Notes: generated by a model not told the origin, from the sequence alone. A stretch of 57,718 nt of DNA from an uncultured Enterorhabdus sp. (GCA_947645965.1 CANSES010000005.1:1-57718); one strand, 5' to 3'. Counted from the stretch's first letter, positions 34,746-44,390 are shown. Made by a program: numbers and translations.

Positions 34746-34773
34746 TTACTTTTCGTATTCGGCGCGGTATTAT
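34745..34773 (+). promoter_or_regulatory. Promoter for the sortase-like gene
   Basis: TTTACT (34745-34750), a 17-base spacer and TATTAT (34768-34773). The predicted start is near 34780, giving an 85-nt leader to the ATG at 34864. The -35 box touches the end of the 11-bp repeat array, so a bound factor could contact RNA polymerase. Confidence 0.6.
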
Positions 34774-34863
34774 GCGAACAAATATTCGATAGAGATGCAA
34801 AAGCGGAGGTCACCGACCCTTTCCTTCGTGCGCCCTTCGCCTGCATCGTTGAAAGGAGGAACC

Positions 34864-35718
34864 ATGAAAGCACCTCGCGCCATCATCCTTTCCAGCTGCC
34901 TCTGCGCGGTCATGGGCCTGGGGGTCGCCTCTGCAGCTTGGGCCGGTTATGGGGCACCCGACGCCTCGTCCGCGGGCGACGAGCCGGCCGCCCCGGTCGC
35001 CAACACCGTTCAAGCCGCGGCGGCGGGCTCCGTACCATCCCCGATCCTCGGCGCAGTCCCGCTGCGCAACGCAGCGCGGGCCCAGGCCGTAGCCGTCGAT
35101 TCCGCACAAGCAGCCGCCGATCCCTCCGTTGCCTCCCCATCGCAGACGGCCGAAGCCGAACCTCCGATCGCCAACGCCCCTCGCGAAACGGCGAGCCGAG
35201 CCGTGGGCGCTTCCCCCGAAAGCGAGCCCGCGAGGGAACCGGAAGGCGACGAGCCGCCGGACGCCCCGGGCGATGCCCCTTCAACGGAAACCCCCGAGGC
35301 CGACGCGCCGGCGCCGGCGCCCGAGCCCGCGCCCGCAGCGCCTGCGTCCAGCCCGCGCACCCTGTACATCGGCGGGGCCGCCATCCCCTACCGCGACGTG
35401 CGCGGTGGCACCACCCCCGACGGGGGCGCCGGGCTCTGGCTCGGCTCCGACAGCACCGCCGACGGTAGCTGGGGGTACTTCGTCGGCCACAACCCCGGCC
35501 CCTTCGCCCCCGTGAAGTCCCTCGGCTGTGGCAGCACCGTCACGCTGTGCGACGCGGCAGGCGCAACGCGCACCTACACCGTGCGCGACGTGTTCACCGT
35601 TGAGGCCACAGCCACCTGGAAGACCATCACCGGGCGCGTGACCGGCTACGGGGAATCCCTCATCCTGCAAACCTGCACGGGCGACGGTGCCACCAACACC
35701 ATCGTCGTGGCCGCTTAA
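34864..35718 (+). CDS. Secreted sortase-like protein with Pro/Ala-rich linker
   Basis: A 284-residue protein with a signal peptide (MKAPRAIILSSCLCAVMGLG through AAWAG), a disordered Ala/Pro/Glu linker to about residue 160, and a C-terminal domain that looks like a sortase beta-barrel: YFVGHNPGPFAPV with the candidate catalytic His at 209, a GSTVTLCDAAGATRTYTV strand pair, and LILQTC with Cys at 271. The His-Cys spacing of 62 is close to that in SrtA. The downstream Arg expected in R(x)V is replaced (GATNTIVV). A GGAGG site precedes the ATG. It may be inactive or a divergent transpeptidase. Confidence 0.65.
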   Translation: MKAPRAIILSSCLCAVMGLGVASAAWAGYGAPDASSAGDEPAAPVANTVQAAAAGSVPSPILGAVPLRNAARAQAVAVDSAQAAADPSVASPSQTAEAEPPIANAPRETASRAVGASPESEPAREPEGDEPPDAPGDAPSTETPEADAPAPAPEPAPAAPASSPRTLYIGGAAIPYRDVRGGTTPDGGAGLWLGSDSTADGSWGYFVGHNPGPFAPVKSLGCGSTVTLCDAAGATRTYTVRDVFTVEATATWKTITGRVTGYGESLILQTCTGDGATNTIVVAA

Positions 35719-35724
35719 GAGCAC

Positions 35725-35752
35725 AGCGGCCGCCCCGCAAGGGACGGCCGCT
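35725..35752 (+). terminator. Hairpin after the sortase-like gene
   Basis: AGCGGCCG (35725-35732) and CGGCCGCT (35745-35752) form an 8-bp stem 8 bases after the stop codon. The following T-run is weak (TTGG), so termination efficiency is uncertain. Confidence 0.5.
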
Positions 35753-35931
35753 TGGAAGAGCCACAGGGGTGGCGAGCATCGGCCCGAGGGCCGCAAGGGG
35801 GAGGGCACGCCACCCCGGCACCAACGGACACCTGCACTGCGACAGCTTCTGCAAGCTCGGCGTCTGCCTTGCCATTCACGCCATCGGGCCCCTATGGCCC
35901 GCAGCGTCAGGTTTCGGCGCCATCGTCGATG

Positions 35932-36393
35932 CTAGTCCTCGTCCTCCACCAGGTCGTGGTGATGGTCGTGCTCGCCGATATCAGTCACCGGCTTCTCGAG
36001 CCCCTCGATGACGAGGTTGTTCTTCTCGGCGTAGTCCCACAGCGCCGCGTGGATGGCCTCTTCGGCCAGAAGCGAGCAGTGCACCTTCACCGGCGGCAGG
36101 CCGTCCAGGGCGTCCATCACGGCCTTGTTGGTCACCTCCAGGGCCTCCTGCACGGTCTTGCCCTTCACGAGCACCGTGGCCATGGAGCTGGTGGCGATGG
36201 CGGCCCCGCAGCCGAAGGTCTTGAACTTCGCATCCTGGATGACGTTGTTCTCGTCGATGTCCAGATACACGCGCATGATGTCGCCGCACACCGCGTTGCC
36301 CACGGTGCCGCAGCCGCTCGCGTTCTCGATCTCGCCCACGTTCTGGGGGTTGGTGAAGTGCTCCATCACCTTATCGGAATAGTTCATTGCCAT
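35932..36393 (-). CDS. IscU/NifU-like iron-sulfur cluster scaffold
   Basis: A 153-residue scaffold protein. The cluster ligands are Cys 36 (NAVCGD, with Asp 38), Cys 62 (FKTFGCGAAIA) and Cys 106 (VKVHCSLLAEEAIHAA), the IscU pattern. The C-terminal tail is His/Asp-rich (GEHDHHHDLVEDED) and may bind metal. The ATG at 36393 has GAGG 8 bases upstream. It is downstream of nifS with a REP-like palindrome in the 139-bp gap, and the two probably form one operon. Confidence 0.92.
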   Translation of the reverse strand: MAMNYSDKVMEHFTNPQNVGEIENASGCGTVGNAVCGDIMRVYLDIDENNVIQDAKFKTFGCGAAIATSSMATVLVKGKTVQEALEVTNKAVMDALDGLPPVKVHCSLLAEEAIHAALWDYAEKNNLVIEGLEKPVTDIGEHDHHHDLVEDED

Positions 36394-36480
36394 GGTTGTT
36401 CCTCTTTTCGTTGAAAGGGTCGTCGTTGAAATCAAGTGGAGCCCGCAGAGTGACCCTCGAAATGATCCTCGCGATGGTCC

Positions 36481-36506
36481 CGTAGGGGCGGCCTTGAGGC
36501 CGCCCG
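36481..36506 (-). repeat. REP-like palindrome, copy 7
   Basis: CGTAGGGGCGGCC, TTGA, GGCCGCCCG arrangement between the cysteine desulfurase and scaffold genes. Confidence 0.85.
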
Positions 36507-36532
36507 CAGCCCGGCGGACTCCCTCGGTCGGG

Positions 36533-37759
36533 TTAGCTCGCGTAGGGGAAGCCGTCTTCCTTCAGGCGCGCGATGACCGAGGCCACCTTGCCGTGCTGGA
36601 AATCCTCGTACAGGGGGCTCATCATGCGCAGGTTCGCCAGCGTCGTCTTCAGGGAATCGATGGCGAAGTCCACGTCCTCCTGCGTAGTGGCACGGCCCAG
36701 AGTCAGGCGCAGGCTGCCGTGGGCGATTTCGTGGGGCAGCCCGATGGCCAGCAGCACGTGGCTCGGATCCAGGGATCCGGAAGTGCAAGCGGAGCCCGAG
36801 GACACGCAGATGCCGCGGGCCGCCAGCTGCAGCAGCATGCCCTCGCCCTCGATGAACTCGAAGGAGAAGTTCACGTTGTTGGCCAGGCGGCTCTCCCAGC
36901 TGCCGTTCAGCTTGGCGGCGGGAATCTCATCCAGAATGCGGCGGATGGCGTGGTCGCGCAGGGCGATCTGCCGGTCATGCTCGGCCGCCATGTCGGCTGC
37001 CGCGAGCTCGGCGGCCCGGGCGAAGCCGACGATACCGGGCACGTTTTCCGTGGAACCGCGGCGCCCGCGCTCCTGCTGGCCGCCGTCGATGAAGTTTGCC
37101 ACCTTCACGCCCTTGCGGATATAGAGCAGGCCCACGCCCTTGGGCCCGTAGATCTTGTGGGACGAGGCGGACAGCATATCGATGCCCATCTCTTTCACGT
37201 CGATGGGCTCGTGGCCGAAGGCCTGCACCGCGTCGGTATGGAAGGCCACACCGTGCTCGCGGGCGATGGCGGCCAACGCGGCAACAGGCTCGATAGTGCC
37301 GATCTCATTGTTGGCGAACATAATGGAGGCCAGGATGGTGTCGGGGCGGATGGCCGCCTCGAAATCGGCGGGACGCACGAGGCCGTGCTCGTCCACGGGC
37401 AGGTAGGTCACCTCGAAGCCCTCCTTTTCCAGGGCCTCGCAGGCGTGGAGCACCGCGTGGTGCTCGATGGCACTCGTGATGAGGTGCTTGCCCTTGGCAG
37501 CATTGGCCCGGGCAAAGCCCTTGATGGCCCAGTTATCGGACTCGGTGCCGCCGCTCGTGAAGTACACCTCGCGAGGCGCGGCGCCGATGAGGGCGGCCAG
37601 GGCCTCGCGGGCATCGGCCACGGCGTCGGCGGCGTCCTGGCCGAGCGGATAGATGGACGACGGGTTGCCGAACTGCTCGGTAAAGTACGGCATCATGGCC
37701 TCGACCACCTCCGGACGCACCGGCGTGGTGGAGGCGTGGTCGAGATAGATTTGCTTCAT
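36533..37759 (-). CDS. Cysteine desulfurase (NifS/IscS family)
   Basis: A 408-residue PLP enzyme that takes sulfur from cysteine for iron-sulfur cluster assembly. It starts MKQIYLDHASTTPVRPEV, has the PLP Lys at 202 (ASSHKIYGPKG) and the persulfide-forming Cys at 325 (CVSSGSACTSGS). The longer open frame of 28 codons upstream has no family match and the ATG at 37759 is used. It is divergent from the iscR-like regulator, with a promoter and dyad between them. Confidence 0.94.
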   Translation of the reverse strand: MKQIYLDHASTTPVRPEVVEAMMPYFTEQFGNPSSIYPLGQDAADAVADAREALAALIGAAPREVYFTSGGTESDNWAIKGFARANAAKGKHLITSAIEHHAVLHACEALEKEGFEVTYLPVDEHGLVRPADFEAAIRPDTILASIMFANNEIGTIEPVAALAAIAREHGVAFHTDAVQAFGHEPIDVKEMGIDMLSASSHKIYGPKGVGLLYIRKGVKVANFIDGGQQERGRRGSTENVPGIVGFARAAELAAADMAAEHDRQIALRDHAIRRILDEIPAAKLNGSWESRLANNVNFSFEFIEGEGMLLQLAARGICVSSGSACTSGSLDPSHVLLAIGLPHEIAHGSLRLTLGRATTQEDVDFAIDSLKTTLANLRMMSPLYEDFQHGKVASVIARLKEDGFPYAS

Positions 37760-37865
37760 GGGGCTCACGGTTCCTCGCTTCGCAAGAAGGGGCGGCTTGC
37801 GGCAGCCTGCGCGCGAGCCCATCCATTGCCCCCGCGAAAGCATCCTTCGGTCGTCCCAACTAAGT

Positions 37866-37913
37866 CTAGTAATTTGCTAGGTTTTAATATAAACTGGAAA
37901 ATGCGAAAGTCAA
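37866..37913 (-). promoter_or_regulatory. nifS promoter with overlapping dyad, candidate IscR-type operator
   Basis: On the minus strand TTGACT (37913-37908), a 16-base spacer and TATATT (37891-37886). Just downstream, over the expected transcription start, is an imperfect dyad CTAGTAATTTGCTAG (37866-37880) with 12 of 15 positions symmetric. Its position would let the neighbouring Rrf2-family protein repress nifS-iscU. Confidence 0.55.
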
Positions 37914-38045
37914 GAACCATTTCGCAACATCACAATGTCACCCCGATGGGAACACGGCCTGGACGCGCTTTACGGCGGTCGCAGGCTCTATCCTATCGGG
38001 AGAACCGCCCGCTTTCCCAGCTGCCCCTGCACCGAAGGAGCCCCC

Positions 38046-38441
38046 GTGAAGATATCGACGAAGACCCGCTACGGCATGCGCGCCATGCTCGACCTGGCCT
38101 CGTGCTACGAAGAGGGCTGTACGCCGCTGAAGGACGTGGCCGAGCGCCAAGGGCTTTCCAAGAAGTATCTGGAACAGGTGGTGGCGCCCCTGACCGCGGC
38201 CGGCCTGCTTACCGTCACCCGCGGCTACCAGGGCGGCTACCAGCTGTCCAGGCCGCCCGCACAGATCACCCTGGCCGACGTCATCGCCGCCTCGGAAGAC
38301 GGTCTCGACCTGATGACCTGCACCAGCGACCTGCTCGCCTGCGAGCGCGCCGACGCCTGCCCGAGCCGCCACGTCTGGAGCGGCCTCCAAGATGCCGTGA
38401 ACACCTACCTGAAGAGCAAGACCCTCGCCGACATGATCTAA
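38046..38441 (+). CDS. IscR-like Rrf2-family transcriptional regulator
   Basis: A 131-residue winged-helix regulator starting MKISTKTRYGMRAMLDLASC from a GTG with GAAGGAG 7 bases upstream. Three cysteines at 92, 99 and 105 (C-x6-C-x5-C) match the iron-sulfur-ligating set of IscR. The helix-turn-helix carries GLSKKYLEQVVAPLTAAGLL. It is divergent from nifS, which suggests cluster-dependent control of the desulfurase operon. Confidence 0.9.
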   Translation: MKISTKTRYGMRAMLDLASCYEEGCTPLKDVAERQGLSKKYLEQVVAPLTAAGLLTVTRGYQGGYQLSRPPAQITLADVIAASEDGLDLMTCTSDLLACERADACPSRHVWSGLQDAVNTYLKSKTLADMI

Positions 38442-38459
38442 GCCGCTTCTTACCGCACC

Positions 38460-38485
38460 CGCAGGGGTGACCTTCAGGCCGCCCG
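38460..38485 (-). repeat. REP-like palindrome, copy 8 (degenerate)
   Basis: CGCAGGGGTGACC, TTCA, GGCCGCCCG arrangement, with several changes from the consensus, downstream of the iscR-like gene. Confidence 0.6.
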
Positions 38486-38499
38486 CGCAAGAGACGTGA

Positions 38500-38952
38500 C
38501 CCCAGACTACGGAATATGTTTACATTTTTCTGTATCCGGAATCTTCGCTGCTGGTAGGTGCGGCGCAAAGCATCTGGGAAGGAAACACCGCGACCGTCAA
38601 CATCGGCATCTCTATTAGCCGAAAACTCATACAGGCCATGGAGCCTCATTTCGAAGAGCCTCTCGAATTGGCGTTCATAACAGACAGCGACATTCGCCAC
38701 ATCAAGAAAAACCACGGTCATTCAGAATCGCGAAGGGGACAACAGGACATCAAGCCGTGCGATTTCGCATGGGTGCCGGCTGTTCTCAATGAGTTCGACT
38801 CCTGCGAACATACTGATACCGACAAATTGGGTAATCGAAAGTTTCTCATCAAGAAGACGCTGGACTCCACCATCTACCTGGTGACCATTCAAAGAGGAAA
38901 GCGAAAGTTGGAGATAAAGACGATGTGGAAAATGTCGGGTGCCTCATGCTAA
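38500..38952 (+). pseudogene. PBECR-like nuclease remnant
   Basis: An open frame that begins right after a TGA at 38497-38499 with no start codon until an ATG at 38638 (104 codons). The readable part, ITDSDIRHIKKNHG, then IKPCDFAWVPAVLN, KKTLDSTIYLV and LEIKTMWKM, resembles the phage-Barnase-EndoU-ColicinE5/D-RelE-like (PBECR) nuclease superfamily. The absent N-terminus and lower GC content suggest a horizontally gained, decayed gene. A further frame at 38939-39142 may be its shifted continuation. Confidence 0.45.
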
Positions 38953-39105
38953 CTCCTGGGAGCTCCCTTGGGCTTACGTCCGTAACGACCCCGACGACGC
39001 TCTGATTTTAGCAGATATGCGCTCGTATTTCGAAATTCGTTATCATGTGTCACCCAGCAGAGAGTCTCCTTCAATCCGAAACAAGGCCACCAATCCCGTT
39101 GCACC

Positions 39106-39134
39106 TTGCACGGAAAAGGCATTAGGGGTATATT
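39106..39134 (+). promoter_or_regulatory. Promoter of surface protein gene 1
   Basis: TTGCAC (39106-39111), 17 bases, TATATT (39129-39134). The GGGGTATATTCGG context is shared with the promoter of the second surface gene. The leader then holds a small hairpin (CGGGCTGA and TCAG...GCCCG) before the AAGGAG site. Confidence 0.65.
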
Positions 39135-39181
39135 CGGGCTGATTTCGCGTCAGCAAGACGCCCGAGAGAAGGAGATCCACC

Positions 39182-42100
39182 ATGAGAGAGAAGCGCTCAC
39201 GGTCGCTTCTGCGCCTCGGCCTGGCGGCGGCGCTCGCCTGCGGCATGATGCCCGCGGCGGCCCTGGCCAGCGAGGGGCAAATTGAAGAGACCCCCCCATC
39301 GAGTTTTCTGAGCCAGTAGACGACACCGCCGCAGCCGGCGCCGTCCCCGCGCTCGACGGCAATTCCCCCGTAACCGGCGATGCCGCCGCGGTCGATACCG
39401 GCGCAGCCGCCGAAGCCGACGAGGCTCCCTCGGCGAGCGACCCTTCTCCCTCTTCTTTCCCTTCCACCACGCCCGACGACGCCAGCGCCCCCTGCGACGC
39501 GGCCACGCCCCGCGCCGACCTCGCCGGCCAGCTGGCCGCCGCGGAGCTGCCGTTGTTCGCGGCCACTCCCCGCACCGTCGCCCCCGGCCCCGGCTCCTTC
39601 CAGATCGGCGACTTCACCATCTGGGGTACCGACGGCGACACCGTGACCGCCGCCGACTTCGCCTACGACGAGGCCGCCAAGACCCTCACGGTGAACACCG
39701 ACAAGCGCTTTGCCCTGCAAACGGGCGACCAGACCATTGCCGAGGCAGATGATTCCCCCGCGGGCGCCATTGCCGGCACCCATGTCAATCCTGTCGATGT
39801 GGGCATCGTCATCCCCGCCGGCCGCGATGCCCACATCACCCTGGCAGGCGTAGGAATACGCACTCCCAGCACTCCAGACAATCGCAGCGCCCTGGACATC
39901 GCCCCTGGTGCCACCTGCCACCTCGTGCTCGCGGACGGAACGTTCAACTCCCTCATCGGCACCGCTTCCAACGGAGCCGGTATCCACAACCCAACCGGGG
40001 CTTCTCTCATCATCGACGATTCCGTGCCCAATAGGGACATCGCCGGCAATCCCGTCATCCCCGAAGGCGGATGCATCCCCGGGGACATGACATTGGCCAA
40101 CGGCAAGAACATTCATGAGGGCGACCCTCTCACCGTTATGGATTCCAGCAACCCCGGATCGCTTTACGCTATGTGCACCCTCGGCGTCGCTGCTGGTATC
40201 GGCGGCTTGGGCGATATTTCGTTGACTGTGAGCGGCAGCGCCGAGGCCTGCGGCTCTTTCACCATGGAAGGCGGCATCGTCACCGCCCGCAGCTCCCAGA
40301 ATTGGAATTACGGGGGATGGTATTGCTCGGCCGGCCTGGGCGGGGGTGCTTGGGGAGGAAACGGCACGTCCCTCACCGATTGGATCACGATTAACGGAGG
40401 CCGCCTCACAGCCATAGGATCCTTCCATGGCGCAGGCATCGGCAGCGGAAACCAAGGCGCCAGCGGGAATATCCGCATCAACGGCGGCTACGTCATTTCC
40501 AAGGGCGGCGACCACGGCAGTGGTTTCGGTGCCGCCTGCATTCCCGCCGACAGCTCCGCCTTCAAGATCGTCCTCACGGGCGGCACGCTCATTCCCTCGA
40601 CGGTCACACCCCCAGCCAGCGGTTGCGGCGACATCGGAGCGCCCAACGCCAATACCACCATCACCGGCGGCTCCATCGGCAACGGCCGCGAACCCGGCGA
40701 CTTCTCCTTCGCAGGCAGCGCCCACAACGCCGCTGGCGAGCCCATCGAGATGATTCAGGTGGATCTCACCTCGGATGTGGGCGAGAACGCTTACGCCATC
40801 ACCAACTGGCAGCTACTCGTGGACGGCGAGCCCTACGACTACGGCGCGCCGGCCGAGTTCGACAAGGGGCACTTGTACCTGTGGCTTCCGGAAGAGGTCA
40901 AGAAGAACAGCGAGGTCACCGTCAAGTTCACCTACCTGAATACCGACAAGCTGGACGAGAACGGCAATCCTACCCCCGTCACGCCCATGGACCTGTTCCG
41001 CCCCGGAGACAATGACCTGCCCGCTGGGGCGCCCAACGATGGCAAGCTGCGGCGCTATGTCGACTTCGAACTCGACAAGGACTATCTCGCCGGCCTCAAC
41101 AAGTACTACGACGGCAAACCCTTCCCCTCTCTCCCGCTGCCCTTCGAGGCTCCCGACGGCCGCAACCTGACCGATGGCGACGCCATTACCTACAGGTACC
41201 AGAAACTCGACGCCAGCGGCAACCCCATCGGCCCCGAATTGGAGAGCCACGACCCGAGCGGCGCGAGCCAGATGCCCTCCGACGTCGGCACCATGAAGTT
41301 CACCGCCGTCTCGACCCAGTACTCCGACGACACCGAGGGCAAGTTCTCCGAGAGCTACTGGGGCCACCGCGCCACGGGCCAGTGCGTCATCAAGCCCATC
41401 CCCTCCCAGGTGCGCGACCTCAGGGCCGAGTGGGACGACGAGGCCGACGCCGCCCAGAAGCCCGGCGACGTCGCGCACCCCTCCGACCAGGTGCTGCGCG
41501 TGAGCGCGGTCATCGACCGCGGGCCCACGGTGGACGGAGCCCCGCTGGCCGCCGACGAGTCGAACGCCACGGCCCCCACCTGCAAGGCGCCCCAGGGGCG
41601 AATCCAGATCTACGTCGACGGCGAGCCGGTGGGCGGCCCCGTCGACCTCCTGTTCGAGGACAGGAAGGACGAGACGGGCGCGGTCGTCGAGCCGCGCAAC
41701 GCCTGGGTCGAGGACAACGGCGAGGGAGGCACGGTCACGCGCTTCTCGCTGGCCCGGGCCGCCGCCACCTCCGACTTCCTCGTGCCCAGCCAGGGCAAGG
41801 AGGGGCGCCACGAGATCGCGCTGCGGTTCCTGCCTCCCTCCGAGGCGCAGCAGAAGGCCGGGTCGCCGGCCAACTACCTGGCCAGCCAGGATCCCACGGA
41901 AGACCCCTCGGTGCCCCGGGCCGAGGTGACCATCGAGCCCATCGACCCGAATCCGAAGGTGGAGCTGCCCGCGACCCCCGGCCTCGACCCGACCGATGCG
42001 CCCGCCCTGGAGACCGACTACGACCACCCCACCAGCGACGATCCCGCCGACAAGTACAGTGACAAGACCTACAAGGGCACCCTGGATCTGGTCTACCAGG

Positions 42101-44109
42101 AGACCGCCGCCGACGGGACGAACCCCGGTCGCATCGAGCTGAAGCTCGACACGCCCTCGTCGGGCGCGATCACCGTGACCACCGCCGACGGGACCGTTAT
42201 CAAAGCCGAGGTGGTCACCGACGACGAGGGGAATCCCGTGCGCGACGAGAACGGCAAGATCACCGTGCGCGTTGATCCCGAGAGCGTGGGCAAGACCGAG
42301 CTGACCATCCGGCAGGAGCCCAACGGCGCCTACACGGGCACCACGTTCGACTACGCCGTGACGGTGCGTCCCCAGCCCAAGATCGCGCCGGCGCCCGCGC
42401 TCGCTAAGAAGGCCGAAAACCTCACGCACCCGAACGGCCCCACCCAGCCCGGCGACCGCGTCCGCTACACCGTGACGGCCTCCAACACGGCGGCGGGGTC
42501 GCTGTGGACCCAGGTGGTCCTGAGCGACCCGCTGCCGACGTGCCTGGAGCTCGCCGGGGCGTCGGTCGAGCTCACCGGGGCCGACGGCAAGGCGCGCAAG
42601 CTCGTCGCCGCCGCGCCGGGGGCCGCGCCCGCGGCGGGGCAGTACGCCCTCTCGGCGCCGGGCGCCGACGGGCGCCGCACGCTGACCGTGCCGGCCGGCG
42701 ACATCGGCGGCGGCCGCAGCGCCGTCCTCACCTTCGAGTGCGCGGTGGCCGGGGGCCTGGACTTCTCCGACGCGGGGGCCGTCGACCTGGCCAACATCGC
42801 CTCGGCCGAGGGCAAGCGCCCGAACCCCGACGACCCGGACGGCCCCGACGTGGGGCCCGTGGCGCCGCCCGACACGCCTCCCGCCACACCGCCCGGCGGC
42901 GGGACCGTGGCGCCGGCCGACCCCGAGATCAAGGTCGCGAAGGCCGTGGAGAACCTGACCGCCCCCGGCGCGGAGGTCACCCGCGTGGGCGATACGCTGC
43001 GCTACACCGTCGAGCTGCGCAACGACGGCCCGGCCGACAGCTGCCTCATGGAGGCCATCATCTCCGACCCGCTGCCCGCGGGGCTGGAGCCCGTGGCCGG
43101 CACGCTGGCCGTGACGCTGCCCGACGGCACCGAGCGAGCCGTGGGCGACGACGCCTACGACGAGGGGGCGCGCACCATCGCCGTGACCGCCGGCGACCTG
43201 TGGGGCGGGCAGCGCGTCACCCTCACCTTCGACGTCACCGTGGGCGAGGCGGCCCTCGGCGCGGGCAACGCCAACATCGCCGCCGTCCACGGCACCGTGC
43301 CCTCCGAGGGCCCCGGCGCGCCGGCCGACCCCGAGCCCGGCCAGCCCGCCGCGCCGCCGACCGGCGACCCCGAGGCCCTCACGCCGCCGGCGGTCCCTCC
43401 CACCCTGGTGGGCGAGGACCCCGATGAGGGCGACATCGCGATCGGGAAGACCGCCGAGAACATCTCGCGCGGGGACGGCACCACCCGCGTGGGCGACACG
43501 GTGCGCTACGAGATCGCGCTCTCCAACGAGGGGGCGGGCACGAGCTGGATGGACGCCGTGATCCGCGACGACGTCCCCGAGGGGCTGGAGCCCGTGGCGG
43601 GCACGCTGCGGCTCACGCTGCCCGACGGCCGCGAGGTCGCCGTGGACGACGCGGCCTACGACCCGAAGACCCGCGTGCTGGCCGTGGCCGCGGGGCACCT
43701 CCACGGGGGCCAGCGGGCCGTCCTCTCCTTCGACGCGCTGGTGACGGAGGCCGCCGTGGGCGCCGACGTCGGCAACGTGGCGGTGGGCTACGGCACGCCG
43801 CCGAGCGCGTGGGACCCCGACGGCGTCCATCCCGAGCCCGGCGCGCCCTTCGACCCGCCCGGCGGCTGGGGCGCCTGGGAGCGCGGGCGGGACAAGGTGG
43901 TGAGCGACCCGGCCTACCCGCCCGGAGTGGACGGGCTCGGCGGCGTGCTGCCCGGCGACGAGAGCGACAAGCGCCGCACCACCATCGCCCACAAGCTCGC
44001 CCAGACCGGCGACGCCCTGGCCGCCGCGGCCGGCCTGCCCCTGGCGGCCGCCCTGGCCGCCGGCGCGCTGGTCCTCGCGTCGCGCCGCCGCCGGGAGAGG
44101 GCGCGGTAG
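39182..44109 (+). CDS. Wall-anchored surface protein 1, out of frame at a C7 tract
   Basis: The ATG at 39182 (AAGGAG upstream) opens a signal peptide (MREKRSRSLLRLGL through AAALAS). At 39291-39297 seven C residues follow GAAGAGA, and the frame then stops at 39317-39319. With one more C, or two fewer, the reading joins the frame open to 44109, giving a protein of about 1640 residues. Domains: a Gly-rich solenoid with ITINGGRLTA-type repeats, Ig-like parts, three DUF11-like repeats (from about 42390, 42925 and 43430), and LAQTG (43996-44010), a hydrophobic helix and an Arg-rich tail. As written the gene is off. Confidence 0.85.
39291..39297 (+). repeat. Homopolymeric C7 tract
   Basis: Seven C residues shortly after the signal peptide codons. 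Eight (n = 2 mod 3) would restore the frame; seven gives a stop 20 bases downstream. Confidence 0.9.
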
Positions 44110-44117
44110 CGGGGATC

Positions 44118-44143
44118 CATAGGGGCGGCCTTTAGGCCGCCCG
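44118..44143 (-). repeat. REP-like palindrome, copy 9
   Basis: CATAGGGGCGGCC, TTTA, GGCCGCCCG arrangement, 8 bases after the surface gene 1 stop; it may stabilise the 3' end. Confidence 0.8.
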
Positions 44144-44190
44144 CGACAATGGCGTGGCGCCAGACGGCGAGACAGTCCCCCGATCGCGGC

Positions 44191-44217
44191 CGTAGGGGAG
44201 GGATGAAGCCCCCTACG
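44191..44217. repeat. REP-like palindrome, copy 10 (variant)
   Basis: CGTAGGGGAGGG, ATGAAG, CCCCCTACG, a form whose two ends both carry the CGTAGGGG arm. Confidence 0.6.
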
Positions 44218-44293
44218 GGCCCTTTCCCTATAAGCCCTCTTCGCCTCCGCCCTCGTCGCTTCTCACGGACAAATCCCGTCGCCCGCGATCTTC

Positions 44294-44322
44294 TTGCCCC
44301 CGCCGCTTTTCCGTGCTACCAT
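44294..44322 (+). promoter_or_regulatory. Possible promoter of the DUF3800 gene leader
   Basis: TTGCCC (44294-44299), 17 bases, TACCAT (44317-44322). It would place the RNA start near 44330, just before a short leader frame and hairpin. Confidence 0.4.
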
Positions 44323-44330
44323 TGCAGACA

Positions 44331-44390
44331 ATGGACTGGTTGAAAGACCCGGGTCCACCAGCGGCGGGGGAAGTCCCCCGCCTTTTATTT
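44331..44390 (+). ncRNA. Structured leader with terminator hairpin upstream of the DUF3800 gene
   Basis: A stem TGGAC (44332-44336)/GTCCA is followed by GGCGGGGG (44363-44370), loop AAGT, CCCCCGCC (44375-44382) and TTTTATTT. This is a strong intrinsic terminator only 16 bases before the ATG. Structured RNA motifs upstream of DUF3800 genes have been described (DUF3800 motif RNAs). A 27-codon frame from ATG 44331 runs through the hairpin and overlaps the DUF3800 start, so translation-coupled attenuation is possible. Confidence 0.55.

Noticed and set aside
40813..43992. A 1059-codon open frame on the minus strand, antisense to surface gene 1
   Set aside because: High GC content and codon bias of the plus-strand gene produce long antisense frames; the translation is Gly/Arg/His-rich with no domain and a similar frame occurs opposite gene 2.
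44363..44390. Terminator of surface gene 1
   Set aside because: It is more than 250 bases from that stop codon and directly before the DUF3800 start, downstream of a plausible promoter, so it is assigned to the DUF3800 leader.
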